Notes: a model not told the origin generated them from the letters alone. A DNA stretch of 64,000 nt from Tautonia marina (GCF_009177065.1 NZ_WEZF01000001.1:248001-312000); one strand, 5' to 3'; counted from the first letter of the stretch, positions 25,124 through 34,776 are shown. Made by a program: numbers and translations.

Positions 25124-28100
25124 ATGAAACCCAACGAGCTGATCGAGCAGGGCGGGGCCGATCTGGTCGCCGCCTGCGTCAAGAACAAGGTGAAGGTGAC
25201 GGTTGGCGTCTTGCTTGTCGCCCTCTTCGGCGGCATCGCCCTGGTCACGATGCCGACGCAGTTGACGCCCGAGGTCCAGGTTCCGACGATCAGCGTCGAA
25301 ACCCGATGGCCCGGCGCGAGTCCTCAGGAAATTGAGCGGCAGATTGTCCAGGAGCAGGAAGATCAGCTCAAGAGCGTCGAGGGCGTGACGAAGATGTCCT
25401 CGGAGTCGTCCACCTCGCTGGGGACGATTACCCTGGAATTCCCGGTCGGCACGAACATGGCCGAGGCCTTGCTGAAGGTCAACACCCGCCTGCAACAGGT
25501 GCCGACGTACCCGATCGACGCCGACGAGCCGGTGGTGAGTACCGCCAGCCTCTCCGACCGGCCGATCGCCTGGTTCATTCTGGGCCAGGTGCCCCCCAGC
25601 AATGAAGAAATCCTCGCCTTTTCCGAGGAACACCCGGAACTGGCCGAGGCGCTCGCTCCGGCCCTGAAGACGGCTCACATCGGCCTGAAGCTCCGGCGCT
25701 TGCGGTTCGCGGCCGAAGAACATCCCGAGATCAAGGAACTCCTGCCGGAGGAGATCGACGTCCCGACCCTCCGCCGGTTCGCCGAAGACGTGATCGAGGC
25801 CCGGTTCGAACGGGTGCCGGGCGTTTCGAACTCCAACGTCAACGGTGGGCGAACCATCGAGATGCAGGTGGTGGTCGATCCCGAGCGGCTCGCCGCGCGC
25901 GAACTGACGATCGTGGACGTACGCGACGCCCTGCGGCGGCAGAATGTCGATACCTCCGGCGGCGACTTCTGGGAAGGCAAACGACGCTACGTCGTCCGGA
26001 CCCTCGGGCAGTTCCGGAGCCCGGAGCAGGTCGAGGCGGTCATCATCGCCCGACGGGATGACCGGCCCGTTTACGTCCGAGACGTGGCCGACGTCCAGAT
26101 CGGCTATCGCAAGCCCGAGGGCATGGTCCGGCGCTACGGCACCTCGGTGATCGCCATCAACGCCCAGCGTGAGACGGGTGCCAACGTACTCGACGTCATG
26201 GCGGGCCTTCGCGAAGCGACGGAAGAGCTGAACGAAGGCCCGCTCCGATCGCGTGGCCTCGAACTGATGCAGGTTTACGACGAAACTGAATACATTTATT
26301 CAGCGATTGGATTAGTTCAGTCGAATATCGTCGTCGGCGGTTTGTTGACGGTGGCCGTTCTGCTTGTGTTCCTGCGCAGTGGGCGCTCGACCCTCGTGAT
26401 CGGTCTGGCAATTCCGACCTCGATCATCGGCACTTTTCTGATCCTCAATCTTCTGGGCCGCTCGCTCAACGTCATCAGTCTTGCCGGTCTGGCGTTCGCT
26501 GTCGGCATGCTGGTCGATAACGCGGTGGTGGTGCTTGAGAATATTTATCAGCACTACCAGCGAGGGGATCGGGTCTTCGTGGCTGCGGTTCGAGGGACTC
26601 GGGAGGTCTGGGGGGCGGTCTTGTCATCGACCCTGACCACGCTGGCTGTCTTCTTGCCGGTGGTCTTCGTGCAGGAAGAAGCTGGCCAGTTGTTCCGCGA
26701 TATTGCCCTGGCCATTAGCGCGGCGGTCGGCCTGTCGTTGATCGTCTCGATCACGGTCATTCCCACGGCCGCGGCGGCGATCATGCGCGATCGGCCCCGC
26801 TCGAGCCTGGCGGCGAAGGTCGCGGGAACGCACCAGAACGGCGGCCCCGGCAGCAACGGTCATCCCCGACCGGCGGCTCGGCCCCAGCTCGCCGATCGGA
26901 TCAAGCAGGTGGTGACCTGGCCCCTTCGCCGGCTCGTGATCGCCCCGCTCGACGCCTTTGGCAGGGCGTTCGTGGCGACGGTGGTCGGCCTGAACCTCTG
27001 GCTCCAGCGCGGGGTGATCCGACGGCTCGCCACGGTGGGGATCCTTGTGGGCGGCGCGATCATCCTGAGCTGGGTCCTGATGCCGAGGGTCGAATACCTC
27101 CCTTCGGGCAACCGGAACCTCGTCGCCGGGATCTTGCTCCCTCCGCCGGGTTACAACCTTGACCAACTGGTCGAGATGGGCGAGGAGATCCAGGAGTCGC
27201 TCCGGCCCTATTGGGATGTCGAGCCGGGCAGCCCCGAGGCCGAGGCGCTGGACTATCCCGTCATCAGCGACTTCTTCTTCGTCGCCCGAGGGCGACAGAT
27301 TTTCATGGGCGTTCGCTCGGCCGATCCGCTCCGGGCCGGCGAGCTGGTCCCCTTGCTCCGAGGGGTGTCCAAGGATATCCCCGGCATCGTCCTCGTGGCC
27401 AAGCAGTCGAGCCTGTTCGAGCAAGGCCTGACCGCCGGGCGAACCATCGACATCGAAATTGTCGGGCCGGAACTGGAGAAGCTCGTTGCCCTCGGTGGTC
27501 GAGTGATTGGCCAGGTCAACCAGTTGATCCCGAATGTCCAGGCCCGGCCGGTTCCCAGCCTCGATCTGTCGAGCCCCGAGGTTCACATCATTCCCAAGTG
27601 GGAACAGGCCGCCGACCTGGGGGTCAATGCCGCCGACCTCGGCTACACCGTCGATGCCCTCGTTGATGGTGCCTATGCCACCGATTACTACGAGGAAGGC
27701 GACAAGATCGACCTGACGCTGATCGGCAAGGAACAGTTCGCGGCGCGAACCCAGGACCTGCGATCACTGGCCATTGCCACGCCGACCGGGCAGCTCGTTC
27801 CGCTGACGGCCGTGGCCGACATCAACCTGAACTCCGGCCCCGAGCAGGTGAACCGCCGCGAACGTCAGCGGGCCATCACCATCGAGGTCACTCCCCCGGC
27901 CGAGATGGCCCTGGAAGAGGCCATGTTGCTGATCCAGTCGGAGATCGTGAAGCCTCTGGAAGACTCTGGAGAGCTCGACGGCCTGACCCGGATCAACCTG
28001 TCCGGCACGGCCGACAAGCTGCAGCAGACCTGGAAATCCTTGCAGTTCAATATCTTCCTGGCGCTGGTTATCACCTATCTTCTGATGGCGGCCCTTTTCG

Positions 28101-28648
28101 AGTCGTGGCTCTATCCCCTGGTGATCATCCTCAGTGTTCCGCTCGGTGCGGTCGGTGGTTTGGCGGGCTTGAGCCTGCTTAATCTGTTCATTCTGCAACC
28201 GCTCGACGTGTTGACGATGCTTGGGTTCGTCATCCTCATCGGCACGGTGGTCAATAACCCGATCCTGATTGTCCACCAGGCGCTCAATCTGATCCGGGAG
28301 GAGGGGATGCCCTACTCCGAGGCGATCGCCGAGAGCGTGCGGGGCCGCATCCGGCCAATCTTCATGACCACGACGACCACGGTCCTCGGCCTGATGCCCC
28401 TGGTCCTCTTTCCGGGAGCGGGCAGCGAATTGTACCGAGGGCTCGGCAGCGTCGTGCTTGGCGGCCTGATCGCCTCGACGATGTTCACCATCATCCTCGT
28501 GCCGACGCTGTTCAGCCTGGCCTTGCAGACCCGAGACGCCCTGGCTCGTCTGTTCGGCTATCGCACGGTCGCCGAGGCCGAACGGATCGACCAGATCGAA
28601 GCCGAACCGCAACCGCACGAGAAGCCGCAGCCGGTGTCCGTCGGCTGA
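25124..28648 (+). CDS. RND-family efflux permease (AcrB/MdtF-like) with extra domains
   Basis: A 1174-residue inner-membrane pump, longer than the usual 1030-1060. It has TM1 near residues 24-42, periplasmic porter domains, RND motifs around TM4 and TM5-6 (VDNAVVVLENIYQHYQRG, SSTLTTLAVFLPVVF), and the mirrored second half with ALVITYLLMAALFESWLYPL and LGFVILIGTVVNNPILIVHQ. Two segments exceed the family norm. One is a charged helical insert at about 155-210 in the first porter domain, where the normal chain would run straight from the IAWFIL strand to the RFERVPGV strand. The other is an elongated cytoplasmic linker at about 565-630 after TM6, rich in Gly/Pro/Asn. The ATG at 25124 has GGAGGAG upstream. 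Substrate unknown. Confidence 0.92.
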   Translation: MKPNELIEQGGADLVAACVKNKVKVTVGVLLVALFGGIALVTMPTQLTPEVQVPTISVETRWPGASPQEIERQIVQEQEDQLKSVEGVTKMSSESSTSLGTITLEFPVGTNMAEALLKVNTRLQQVPTYPIDADEPVVSTASLSDRPIAWFILGQVPPSNEEILAFSEEHPELAEALAPALKTAHIGLKLRRLRFAAEEHPEIKELLPEEIDVPTLRRFAEDVIEARFERVPGVSNSNVNGGRTIEMQVVVDPERLAARELTIVDVRDALRRQNVDTSGGDFWEGKRRYVVRTLGQFRSPEQVEAVIIARRDDRPVYVRDVADVQIGYRKPEGMVRRYGTSVIAINAQRETGANVLDVMAGLREATEELNEGPLRSRGLELMQVYDETEYIYSAIGLVQSNIVVGGLLTVAVLLVFLRSGRSTLVIGLAIPTSIIGTFLILNLLGRSLNVISLAGLAFAVGMLVDNAVVVLENIYQHYQRGDRVFVAAVRGTREVWGAVLSSTLTTLAVFLPVVFVQEEAGQLFRDIALAISAAVGLSLIVSITVIPTAAAAIMRDRPRSSLAAKVAGTHQNGGPGSNGHPRPAARPQLADRIKQVVTWPLRRLVIAPLDAFGRAFVATVVGLNLWLQRGVIRRLATVGILVGGAIILSWVLMPRVEYLPSGNRNLVAGILLPPPGYNLDQLVEMGEEIQESLRPYWDVEPGSPEAEALDYPVISDFFFVARGRQIFMGVRSADPLRAGELVPLLRGVSKDIPGIVLVAKQSSLFEQGLTAGRTIDIEIVGPELEKLVALGGRVIGQVNQLIPNVQARPVPSLDLSSPEVHIIPKWEQAADLGVNAADLGYTVDALVDGAYATDYYEEGDKIDLTLIGKEQFAARTQDLRSLAIATPTGQLVPLTAVADINLNSGPEQVNRRERQRAITIEVTPPAEMALEEAMLLIQSEIVKPLEDSGELDGLTRINLSGTADKLQQTWKSLQFNIFLALVITYLLMAALFESWLYPLVIILSVPLGAVGGLAGLSLLNLFILQPLDVLTMLGFVILIGTVVNNPILIVHQALNLIREEGMPYSEAIAESVRGRIRPIFMTTTTTVLGLMPLVLFPGAGSELYRGLGSVVLGGLIASTMFTIILVPTLFSLALQTRDALARLFGYRTVAEAERIDQIEAEPQPHEKPQPVSVG

Positions 28649-28680
28649 TTGCAAGGTGATGGCCTGGAAGTCGAGGAATT

Positions 28681-28720
28681 CCCCACCCCACTCCCCGCAC
28701 GTCGAGGGGGGCGGTGGGGG
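28681..28720. terminator. Hairpin between convergent genes
   Basis: A G/C-only stem (CCCCACC at 28681-28687 with GGTGGGG at 28713-28719, plus inner C4/G5 pairing) fills the gap between the converging RND pump gene and the secreted-protein gene. It could end transcription from both sides. It lacks a T-tract, so intrinsic termination is uncertain. Confidence 0.4.
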
Positions 28721-29443
28721 TTATCGAATGACAAGGTCATCCGGACATCGACACAGGAAACACGATCGCTTGGGAATCTGCCGGGGAGGGACGACCTTGA
28801 CCTGGTGGTCCAGGCCGATCCGGTCGATGAGCCAGGAGTGGTCGTACGTCGCTTGATCGAACGGGCTGCGCGTCATGACCTCCCGGGCGATGAACCGGCT
28901 CGCAGGCTTGCCAATCCGAATCAAGGGGTAGTGCTCCCGGCCGAACACGGAATCGCACGCGGCGACGGCGTGGATGCAGTCGCTGATCAACAGGTTTGCC
29001 GGCGTGCTGATCGCCCGATACTGGGCCTCGCCGCTTTCGAGAATTTGCTTGACACGGAGCGAGCGCTCATAGACGTTCCGATTGATGAGAAACGGCCCCC
29101 AGGCGGTGATCCGCTGGTTTGACCCTCGAACTGTGGCGATGGTTTCGTACAGATCGAGGTTGATTCCGGGCTCGGGTCTTGGGTTCCAGACCTTCACATC
29201 AAGTGTGGCGGGGAGCCAACTGATGGTGTGATGTTGAATTTGCCAGCCGGCCGGGTCTGGTCCTTCCCCCTCGGCGCGGACGAAGGTCGCCCAGGTGTGC
29301 GTATACCGCAGCAGCTTGGGGCGAGACTGAGAGCCGAAGATCAGCACATAAAACTGTTCGTCGGCGTCGGCCTGGCTGGCCCCTCCGCAGAGCAGGAGAG
29401 CCAGAAGTACGCACGAACCCCGCACTCCGTTGCGCAATCGCAT
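28721..29443 (-). CDS. Secreted protein of unknown function
   Basis: A 240-residue protein with a clear signal peptide (MRLRNGVRGSCVLLALLLCG, cleavage expected after about residue 27). The mature part begins with DEQFYVLIFGSQSRPKLLRY and contains HTWATFVRAEGEG and CIHAVAACDSVFG. Conserved-looking His, Asp and Cys residues suggest an enzyme or binding fold, but I do not recognise the family. The C-terminus carries a Cys pair in CFLCRC. The start at 29443 is chosen for the signal peptide; an upstream in-frame start at 29545 is not supported. Conserved planctomycete hypothetical is the likeliest label. Confidence 0.7.
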   Translation of the reverse strand: MRLRNGVRGSCVLLALLLCGGASQADADEQFYVLIFGSQSRPKLLRYTHTWATFVRAEGEGPDPAGWQIQHHTISWLPATLDVKVWNPRPEPGINLDLYETIATVRGSNQRITAWGPFLINRNVYERSLRVKQILESGEAQYRAISTPANLLISDCIHAVAACDSVFGREHYPLIRIGKPASRFIAREVMTRSPFDQATYDHSWLIDRIGLDHQVKVVPPRQIPKRSCFLCRCPDDLVIR

Positions 29444-29609
29444 CGTTCCGGGCCTCCGTGCCGGTCGTTCCGCATCCTCTCGAATCCAGTAACTTATTCG
29501 GCCTGGGGGGATACGTACGCGCTGCCAAACAGCAAGCGGCTTCACGATCGCGGGCGGGAGAATCGATCGTGCGGGTTGTGATGCCGCGATGAGGCAACAG
29601 GCCGGTCAC

Positions 29610-30422
29610 TTAGCGAGGAGGATACCCGGATCGAGTTTGACGCGAGGCCCAGCCGAGTTGCAGCGGCACCTCGCCCCCCCGCTCGGCCCGACTGCGGAAG
29701 GCCAGGCCGAAGAAGATGCCTGCCGCCGCCCCTCCCACATGCGCCGCATAGGCCACGCCGCCGCCCTGGCCTGAGGTCGAGAGGTCGCCGATGCCCAGGG
29801 CCAGTTGCATCACAATCCAGAGGCCGATGACCAGCGAGGCCGGCATCGTGGTGATGACCCGTCCCAGCAGGACTCGCACGCGATTCTGCGGAAACCAGAC
29901 GAGGTACATCCCCATCACTCCCGAGATCGCCCCCGAGGCTCCGAGGCTCGGGATCATCGAATCCGGCCCGATCGCCACGTGCGAGAGGCTCGCCACCAGG
30001 CCGCACGCCAGATAGACCAGCACATACCGAACGTGGCCGAGCGATTCCTCGACGTTGTCGCCGAAGATCCAGAGATACAGCATGTTGCCGCCCAGGTGGG
30101 CCAGCCCGCCGTGCATGAAGATCGACGAGAACAGGGTCAGCCAGACCGGAAACGGCACCGCCCCTTGCGGCAAGACCTCCTCGCGCTCGACGATCCGGAC
30201 GTTGCCGAAGGCGTCGGGCACCTCAACCTCGACGGCCAGCGTGACCGGCTCGGTCAGATCGACATTCCGGGTGATCTCGTACGGTGTGGCCGCGTAAGAA
30301 ATGGTGAACTGCTCCGGCAGGCTCGCCTGGAGCACGAACACGAGGATGTTCGCGGCGATCAACGCATAATTGACCCAGGGAGTGATCCGGGTCGGGTGCA
30401 TGTCACCCAGCGGCATGACCAT
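29610..30422 (-). CDS. Rhomboid-family intramembrane serine protease
   Basis: A 270-residue protein with six or seven membrane helices. The catalytic dyad is present: nucleophile Ser163 in GASGAISG and His228 in YAAHVGGAAAG. The loop-L1/TM2 motif HGGLAHLGGNMLYLWIFGDN carries the conserved His and Asn residues. Between TM1 and TM2 there is an approximately 55-residue periplasmic loop, usual for this bacterial subgroup. It should cut substrates within or next to the membrane. Candidate starts at 30422 (MVMPLGD) or 30416 are close together; the frame continues upstream without rhomboid similarity. Confidence 0.93.
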   Translation of the reverse strand: MVMPLGDMHPTRITPWVNYALIAANILVFVLQASLPEQFTISYAATPYEITRNVDLTEPVTLAVEVEVPDAFGNVRIVEREEVLPQGAVPFPVWLTLFSSIFMHGGLAHLGGNMLYLWIFGDNVEESLGHVRYVLVYLACGLVASLSHVAIGPDSMIPSLGASGAISGVMGMYLVWFPQNRVRVLLGRVITTMPASLVIGLWIVMQLALGIGDLSTSGQGGGVAYAAHVGGAAAGIFFGLAFRSRAERGGEVPLQLGWASRQTRSGYPPR

Positions 30423-30570
30423 CGGGCCGGTCCTTCTCGCACGATGTGCAGCAAAGGGGCGGCCTCGACCATCGACGCCAGCCACCGCGCCGATTGTGAC
30501 GACCACGGGCACCGCGCACAAGTCGGCGGGGTGCCCGTGGAATTGCCGAGGGTCGGCTCTTCGAATCAGA

Positions 30571-31950
30571 TCAGATCAGCTCGTGAATCGGCTCGGGGTC
30601 GTCGAGTACCGACACCGGGCGGTCGAGCTGATCGAGGACCTGCAAGTGGGGGTCGATTCCGAGAACGTGATAGATCGTCGCGTGCAGGTTCGACGGCGTA
30701 ATCGGGCGATCGTGCGGGAACTGGCCGAGCCGGTCGGTCGAGCCGACGAGCTGCCCGCCCTTCACGCCGCCGCCGCCGAGCAGGCAAAACATGGCGTTGC
30801 CCCAGTGGTCTCGGCCCGGGGTGCCCATGCTGCCGGGAGGCCCGCCGTTGCCGCCGTCGTTCATCTTCGGCGTCCGGCTGAACTCTCCACAGAGCATGAC
30901 CAGGGTCGAGTCGAGCAAGCCGCGCTGGTGTAGGTCGTCAAAGAGCGACGAGACGAGCGAGTCGACCATCGGCAGGTAGCGGTTCATCCCCGCTTCGAGA
31001 TCCCAGTGGTGGTCCCAGCCGCCCAGGTGAACGGTGACGAATGTCACACCGGACTCGACCAGCCGCCGGGCGAGCAGGGTGCTCTGCCCCCAAGAGTGGC
31101 GGCCGTAGCGGTCGCGGAGCCTCGGGTCTTCCTTGCTGATGTCGAACGCCTCGCGAGCGGCCGGGCCGGTCACGAAGTCAAACGCCTGCTCGGTGAACTG
31201 ATCAACCGAGGTATCGACCGGCAGGGCATCGCGCTGCCGCAGGGCGTCGTCGAGCCGCTGCCGCAGGGCGCGACGATCTTCGAGGCGATCAATGCTCATC
31301 CCGGCCTTCAAGGTCAGGTCGCCGACGGTGTAGTTCGCCGCGTTCGGGTCGCCGCCCGGCTGGTATGGGTCGTACTGCATGCCGAGCAGGTTGCCCCCGA
31401 AGTACCCCGGATTCAGGCCGACACTGCTGGCAATGGGAACCGACGCATACGCAGGCATCCCCGGCTTGCGGGGGCCGACCTCCCGCGCCACGATCGAGCC
31501 GAGCGACGGGAACTTCGGCGTCGTGTTCGCCCCCGAGACGCCCATCTCCTTGGTCGTCAGGATGCGATGCGCCCCGGCAAAGTGGTCGCCGGTGTCGTGA
31601 TGGAGCGACCGAACGATTGAGAACTTATCGGTGTGCTGGGCCTGCATCGGGAACAGCTCGGTGACCTCGAACCCGGGAACGACCGTTGGGATCGGCTTCC
31701 AGATCCCCCGGTACTGCTCGGGGGCCTCCGGCTTCATGTCGTACATGTCCATGTGACCCGGCCCGCCGTCAAGCCAGATCAAGATGACCGAGGTGTCCTT
31801 CTTCAGCAGCCCTCGCTGGGCCGAAGCCTCTCTCGCCGCCAGTAAGCCCGGCAACCCGACACTGGCCATCCCGGCCACGCCCAGTTGCAGGAAGCTCCGC
31901 CGGCTCACGCGATCGCAGTACGATCCCGCCGATCCGAGGTCGATGCGCAC
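30571..31950 (-). CDS. DUF1501 domain-containing Tat-exported protein
   Basis: A 459-residue planctomycete-type DUF1501 protein. It has a twin-arginine signal (SRRSFLQLGVAGMASVG, about residues 16-32), then VILIWLDGGPGHMDMYD with a metal-site-like D-G-G-P-x-H-x-D pattern. Later blocks include HHDTGDHFAGAHRILT and VHLGGWDHHWD. The fold belongs to the alkaline phosphatase/sulfatase-like superfamily, so hydrolase activity is plausible but unproven. The start is a GTG at 31950 with AGGAGG 8 bases upstream. In planctomycetes such genes often pair with PSCyt/DUF1549/DUF1553 genes; no partner is adjacent here. Confidence 0.92.
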   Translation of the reverse strand: MRIDLGSAGSYCDRVSRRSFLQLGVAGMASVGLPGLLAAREASAQRGLLKKDTSVILIWLDGGPGHMDMYDMKPEAPEQYRGIWKPIPTVVPGFEVTELFPMQAQHTDKFSIVRSLHHDTGDHFAGAHRILTTKEMGVSGANTTPKFPSLGSIVAREVGPRKPGMPAYASVPIASSVGLNPGYFGGNLLGMQYDPYQPGGDPNAANYTVGDLTLKAGMSIDRLEDRRALRQRLDDALRQRDALPVDTSVDQFTEQAFDFVTGPAAREAFDISKEDPRLRDRYGRHSWGQSTLLARRLVESGVTFVTVHLGGWDHHWDLEAGMNRYLPMVDSLVSSLFDDLHQRGLLDSTLVMLCGEFSRTPKMNDGGNGGPPGSMGTPGRDHWGNAMFCLLGGGGVKGGQLVGSTDRLGQFPHDRPITPSNLHATIYHVLGIDPHLQVLDQLDRPVSVLDDPEPIHELI

Positions 31951-32333
31951 GGTGCCGCCCTCCTTGAACCGCTCCGAGACGACTTCGACCGCCGGGGCAC
32001 CTTCGACCCAGCCTTGGCGATCACTCCCGGATTCCGCGGTCCTCGAACCTTGTGTTCCGATCTCACCGGCGAGACGCGTTGCCTCGGTTCCTCCCGGCTT
32101 CGACCCTTATCTTGATCGCACCTCTCGAAAAAATTCAACACTCATCCGACCCTTCTTCAAAAAAACGACATGAGGCGAGTCGGACACGAACCATCACGCG
32201 ACGGCGAGCGATCGGCGCCGCCTTGACCCTTCGACCGAGGCCGGTCAAGGTATTGCCTCAGCAAAGCGTTTGCCCGATCGAGGATGGCGAGCGTGTTTTC
32301 GCCGCGGTTGGAAGACGATTCGGGAGCGCCGTG
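31951..32333. other. Divergent intergenic region between the DUF1501 and sialidase-like genes
   Basis: About 380 bases without a supported gene. It contains A-rich runs near 32130-32165, suitable for promoters in either direction. There is a perfect 8-bp inverted repeat CCTTGACC/GGTCAAGG at 32221-32228 and 32243-32250 that could be an operator or a leader hairpin for the downstream gene. Confidence 0.4.
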
Positions 32334-33533
32334 ATGCGAACCAGCAACTGCAACCGTCGGGCAAACCTTCAAGGGCCAGGGCTGCCGATGGCCCTGCTGA
32401 TCGCGGTCTGGCTCGGCTCGCCATCCCAGGCGGACGACGAGAAGCATGCGGCCACCGCGCCGAGCGTTCTCGAACATGTCGTCGTTTACCGAGAGCCGGG
32501 ACGCTTCGCCGGCTGGCCGGCCAATCACGGCATCTGGTCGTGGGGCGATGAGGTGCTCGTCGGCTTCAGTCGGGGATACTACAAAGACCTGGGCGATCGC
32601 CACCACATCGACCGCGAGAAGCCCGAGGACTACCTGCTCGCCCGGAGCCTCGACGGCGGCAAAACCTGGGCGGTCGAGGTTCCCCAGCCTCCCGGAGCGC
32701 TCGTCGGCACTTCCGGGATGAGGCACGGCGTCATGCCTCCCGGCGTGCCCGACGAAACATTGATCGACCTGGCTGAGCCGATCGACTTCACCCACCCCGA
32801 CTTTGCCATGACGCTCCGCATGGCCGACGCCAACGGCGGCGTCTCGCGATGGTATTACTCCTACGATCGCGGCCGAACGTGGCGAGGGCCGCATCCGTTA
32901 CCCCTGTTCGGTCAGCCGGGGGTGATGGCCCGTACCGATTACGTCGTCAACGGCCCCCGCGATTGCCACATCTTCGCCACCGCCTCGAAGCAGTCGAACG
33001 GCCGAGAGGGCCGCCCCTTTTGTGCCCGGACACGAGACGGCGGCCTGACCTGGGAATTCCTTTCCTTCATCGGTCCCGAGCCCGATGACGGCTACGCCAT
33101 CATGCCCGGCACCGTTCGCGTCGGCCCGACCGACCTGGTGACAACCATCCGCCGGCGCGATTCGGAGCGAAGCTGGATCGACGCCTACGCCTCACACGAC
33201 GACGGCCGCTCATGGACCTTCCTCGGCGAGCCCGAACCCAGTCTCGGTGCCGGGAACCCGCCGAGCCTCGTCCGATTGCCCGACGGCCGACTCGCCCTCA
33301 TCACCGCCCATCGTGCCGAGCCGTACAGCATCCGAGCCCGTCTGAGCCAGGACAACGGCCGGACCTGGTCCGACCTCATCACCCTCCGCGACGACGGGGG
33401 CGGCACCGACATCGGCTATGTCCGCTCGGTCGTCCGCCCCGACGGCACGATCCTCTCGGTCTACTACTATCACGACCGAACCGGCCCCGACCGCTACCTC
33501 GCCGGCACGATCTGGGACCCGGGAAAACCGTGA
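32334..33533 (+). CDS. Secreted sialidase-like (BNR/Asp-box) beta-propeller protein
   Basis: A 399-residue protein with a signal peptide (LPMALLIAVWLGSPSQA, cleavage near residue 34) and a six-bladed sialidase-type propeller. Asp-box motifs (S-x-D-x-G-x-T-W) recur: SLDGGKTWAVE, SYDRGRTWRGP, TRDGGLTWEF, SHDDGRSWTFLG and SQDNGRTWSDL. The Arg triad needed for true sialidase activity cannot be confirmed by eye, so a general glycoside hydrolase or lectin-like role is equally possible. The ATG at 32334 has GGGAG upstream. The gene converges on the GCS2-type ligase gene with only 13 bases between. Confidence 0.82.
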   Translation: MRTSNCNRRANLQGPGLPMALLIAVWLGSPSQADDEKHAATAPSVLEHVVVYREPGRFAGWPANHGIWSWGDEVLVGFSRGYYKDLGDRHHIDREKPEDYLLARSLDGGKTWAVEVPQPPGALVGTSGMRHGVMPPGVPDETLIDLAEPIDFTHPDFAMTLRMADANGGVSRWYYSYDRGRTWRGPHPLPLFGQPGVMARTDYVVNGPRDCHIFATASKQSNGREGRPFCARTRDGGLTWEFLSFIGPEPDDGYAIMPGTVRVGPTDLVTTIRRRDSERSWIDAYASHDDGRSWTFLGEPEPSLGAGNPPSLVRLPDGRLALITAHRAEPYSIRARLSQDNGRTWSDLITLRDDGGGTDIGYVRSVVRPDGTILSVYYYHDRTGPDRYLAGTIWDPGKP

Positions 33534-33546
33534 GCCTCGTCTTCGA

Positions 33547-34776
33547 TCAACGAAAGAGCCGGTCGTCGAGGAGGCATCGGCCAAGGGTGTCATAGGTCCT
33601 GACGATCGCCGAACGGTCGGGCTCGGGACCGACGGCTTCGAGGATGCGCCGGGCGAGCGGGCCGCGATCGAGGAGCAGTTCCAGCGGCTCCTCTGCTTCG
33701 GAGATCAAGCCCGTCGTGGTTCGGAGCGAAGCGAAGAGCCGTCGCCAGAGCCCTCCGGCGTCGATCGCCACGTCGAGTCCAAAGCAATCACGATACGCGG
33801 GATCGTCAATCCGGGCTCGCTCGCCGTTGCGGAGACAATCAAGGAAGATCGGTTCCAGCACCTCGACGGGAATTGATCGTTGCGTCTCGGTTGAGGACCA
33901 GCGTTCCTCGACCAGTCCCCGCACCGCTTCGACCACAAGCGACGCGATGGCCAGGTCGGCCCTTGGGCATTCCTGCACGTCGAGCAGGCGAATCTCGATT
34001 GCCGAGCGGTCGAACCGGGCGATCGCGCCTCGGGCGTTGAGCCACTCGTGGCGGAGGATGCCTTCGGGATCGAGCGGGGCAATGGCGGCGTACATCGGTT
34101 CGAAGATCAGGCGATTGTACTCGGCCCGCGAGAAGGCCGGCTCGGGAATCACACGGCAGGTCACTTCGGGAACCCGTCGGCAATTGTGCCGGTAGAATTC
34201 CAGACGCGTGTCGAGCAGGCCGCTGATGCGCCCTTCGACGATCGGCGAGCTGGCGGCCAGGGCCGGGAGGATCGGCAGGATCAGGCGGATCGCCGCGTGA
34301 AGCCGGGCGAACTCCTCATCGCCACAGAACGGCAAATTGATGTGCATGCTCTGCAAATTCGACCAGCCGTGCCCCCGGCAGTCAAAGATGCGGTCGAACG
34401 TCCGATAGATCGGGCCGAAGTCGTGCGGCCAGAGTTTCGCCTCGGTGTTCGGGTCCATCAAGGGGTGCATTGCCGTGGGCAAGAGGCAGGCACCCATCGG
34501 CGCGAGGATCGCATCCATGCGGCCGAGATGCTCCTGGAATTGCCCGGCGAGGCCCGACAGCGACGCCACCGGCTCGGTCGTCTTCAGCTCGACGACGTGC
34601 GCGGCCAGTTCGTTCGACCAGGAGATCGGGCCGAGGTCCACCTCCGATTCGGGTTCGCCCGAGGGGCTGACACTGGCCAGCAGACGATCGGCGATCGGCC
34701 GGACGGCGAGCGTTTCCCGATCGACAATCATGTATTCCAGTTCGATCCCGAATCGCTCGAACAGATGAAAGCTCAT
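33547..34776 (-). CDS. GCS2-type carboxylate-amine ligase (glutamate-cysteine ligase family 2, YbdK-like)
   Basis: A 409-residue ATP-dependent ligase of the glutamine synthetase-like GCS2 fold, which joins a carboxylate (often glutamate) to an amine. It begins LFERFGIELEYMIVD with the metal-binding E-x-E, and continues with TAMHPLMDPN, then GHGWSNLQSMHINLPF with Gln/His ligands, RLEFYRHNCRRVPEVTCRVI and AIEIRLLDVQECP, all matching GCS2/YbdK. It ends a three-gene operon: its start overlaps the RimK-type gene stop by 4 bases, and GGGGGG precedes the ATG at 34776. The pairing with an ATP-grasp ligase and a C39 peptidase suggests a peptide-like product rather than glutathione. Confidence 0.9.
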   Translation of the reverse strand: MSFHLFERFGIELEYMIVDRETLAVRPIADRLLASVSPSGEPESEVDLGPISWSNELAAHVVELKTTEPVASLSGLAGQFQEHLGRMDAILAPMGACLLPTAMHPLMDPNTEAKLWPHDFGPIYRTFDRIFDCRGHGWSNLQSMHINLPFCGDEEFARLHAAIRLILPILPALAASSPIVEGRISGLLDTRLEFYRHNCRRVPEVTCRVIPEPAFSRAEYNRLIFEPMYAAIAPLDPEGILRHEWLNARGAIARFDRSAIEIRLLDVQECPRADLAIASLVVEAVRGLVEERWSSTETQRSIPVEVLEPIFLDCLRNGERARIDDPAYRDCFGLDVAIDAGGLWRRLFASLRTTTGLISEAEEPLELLLDRGPLARRILEAVGPEPDRSAIVRTYDTLGRCLLDDRLFR

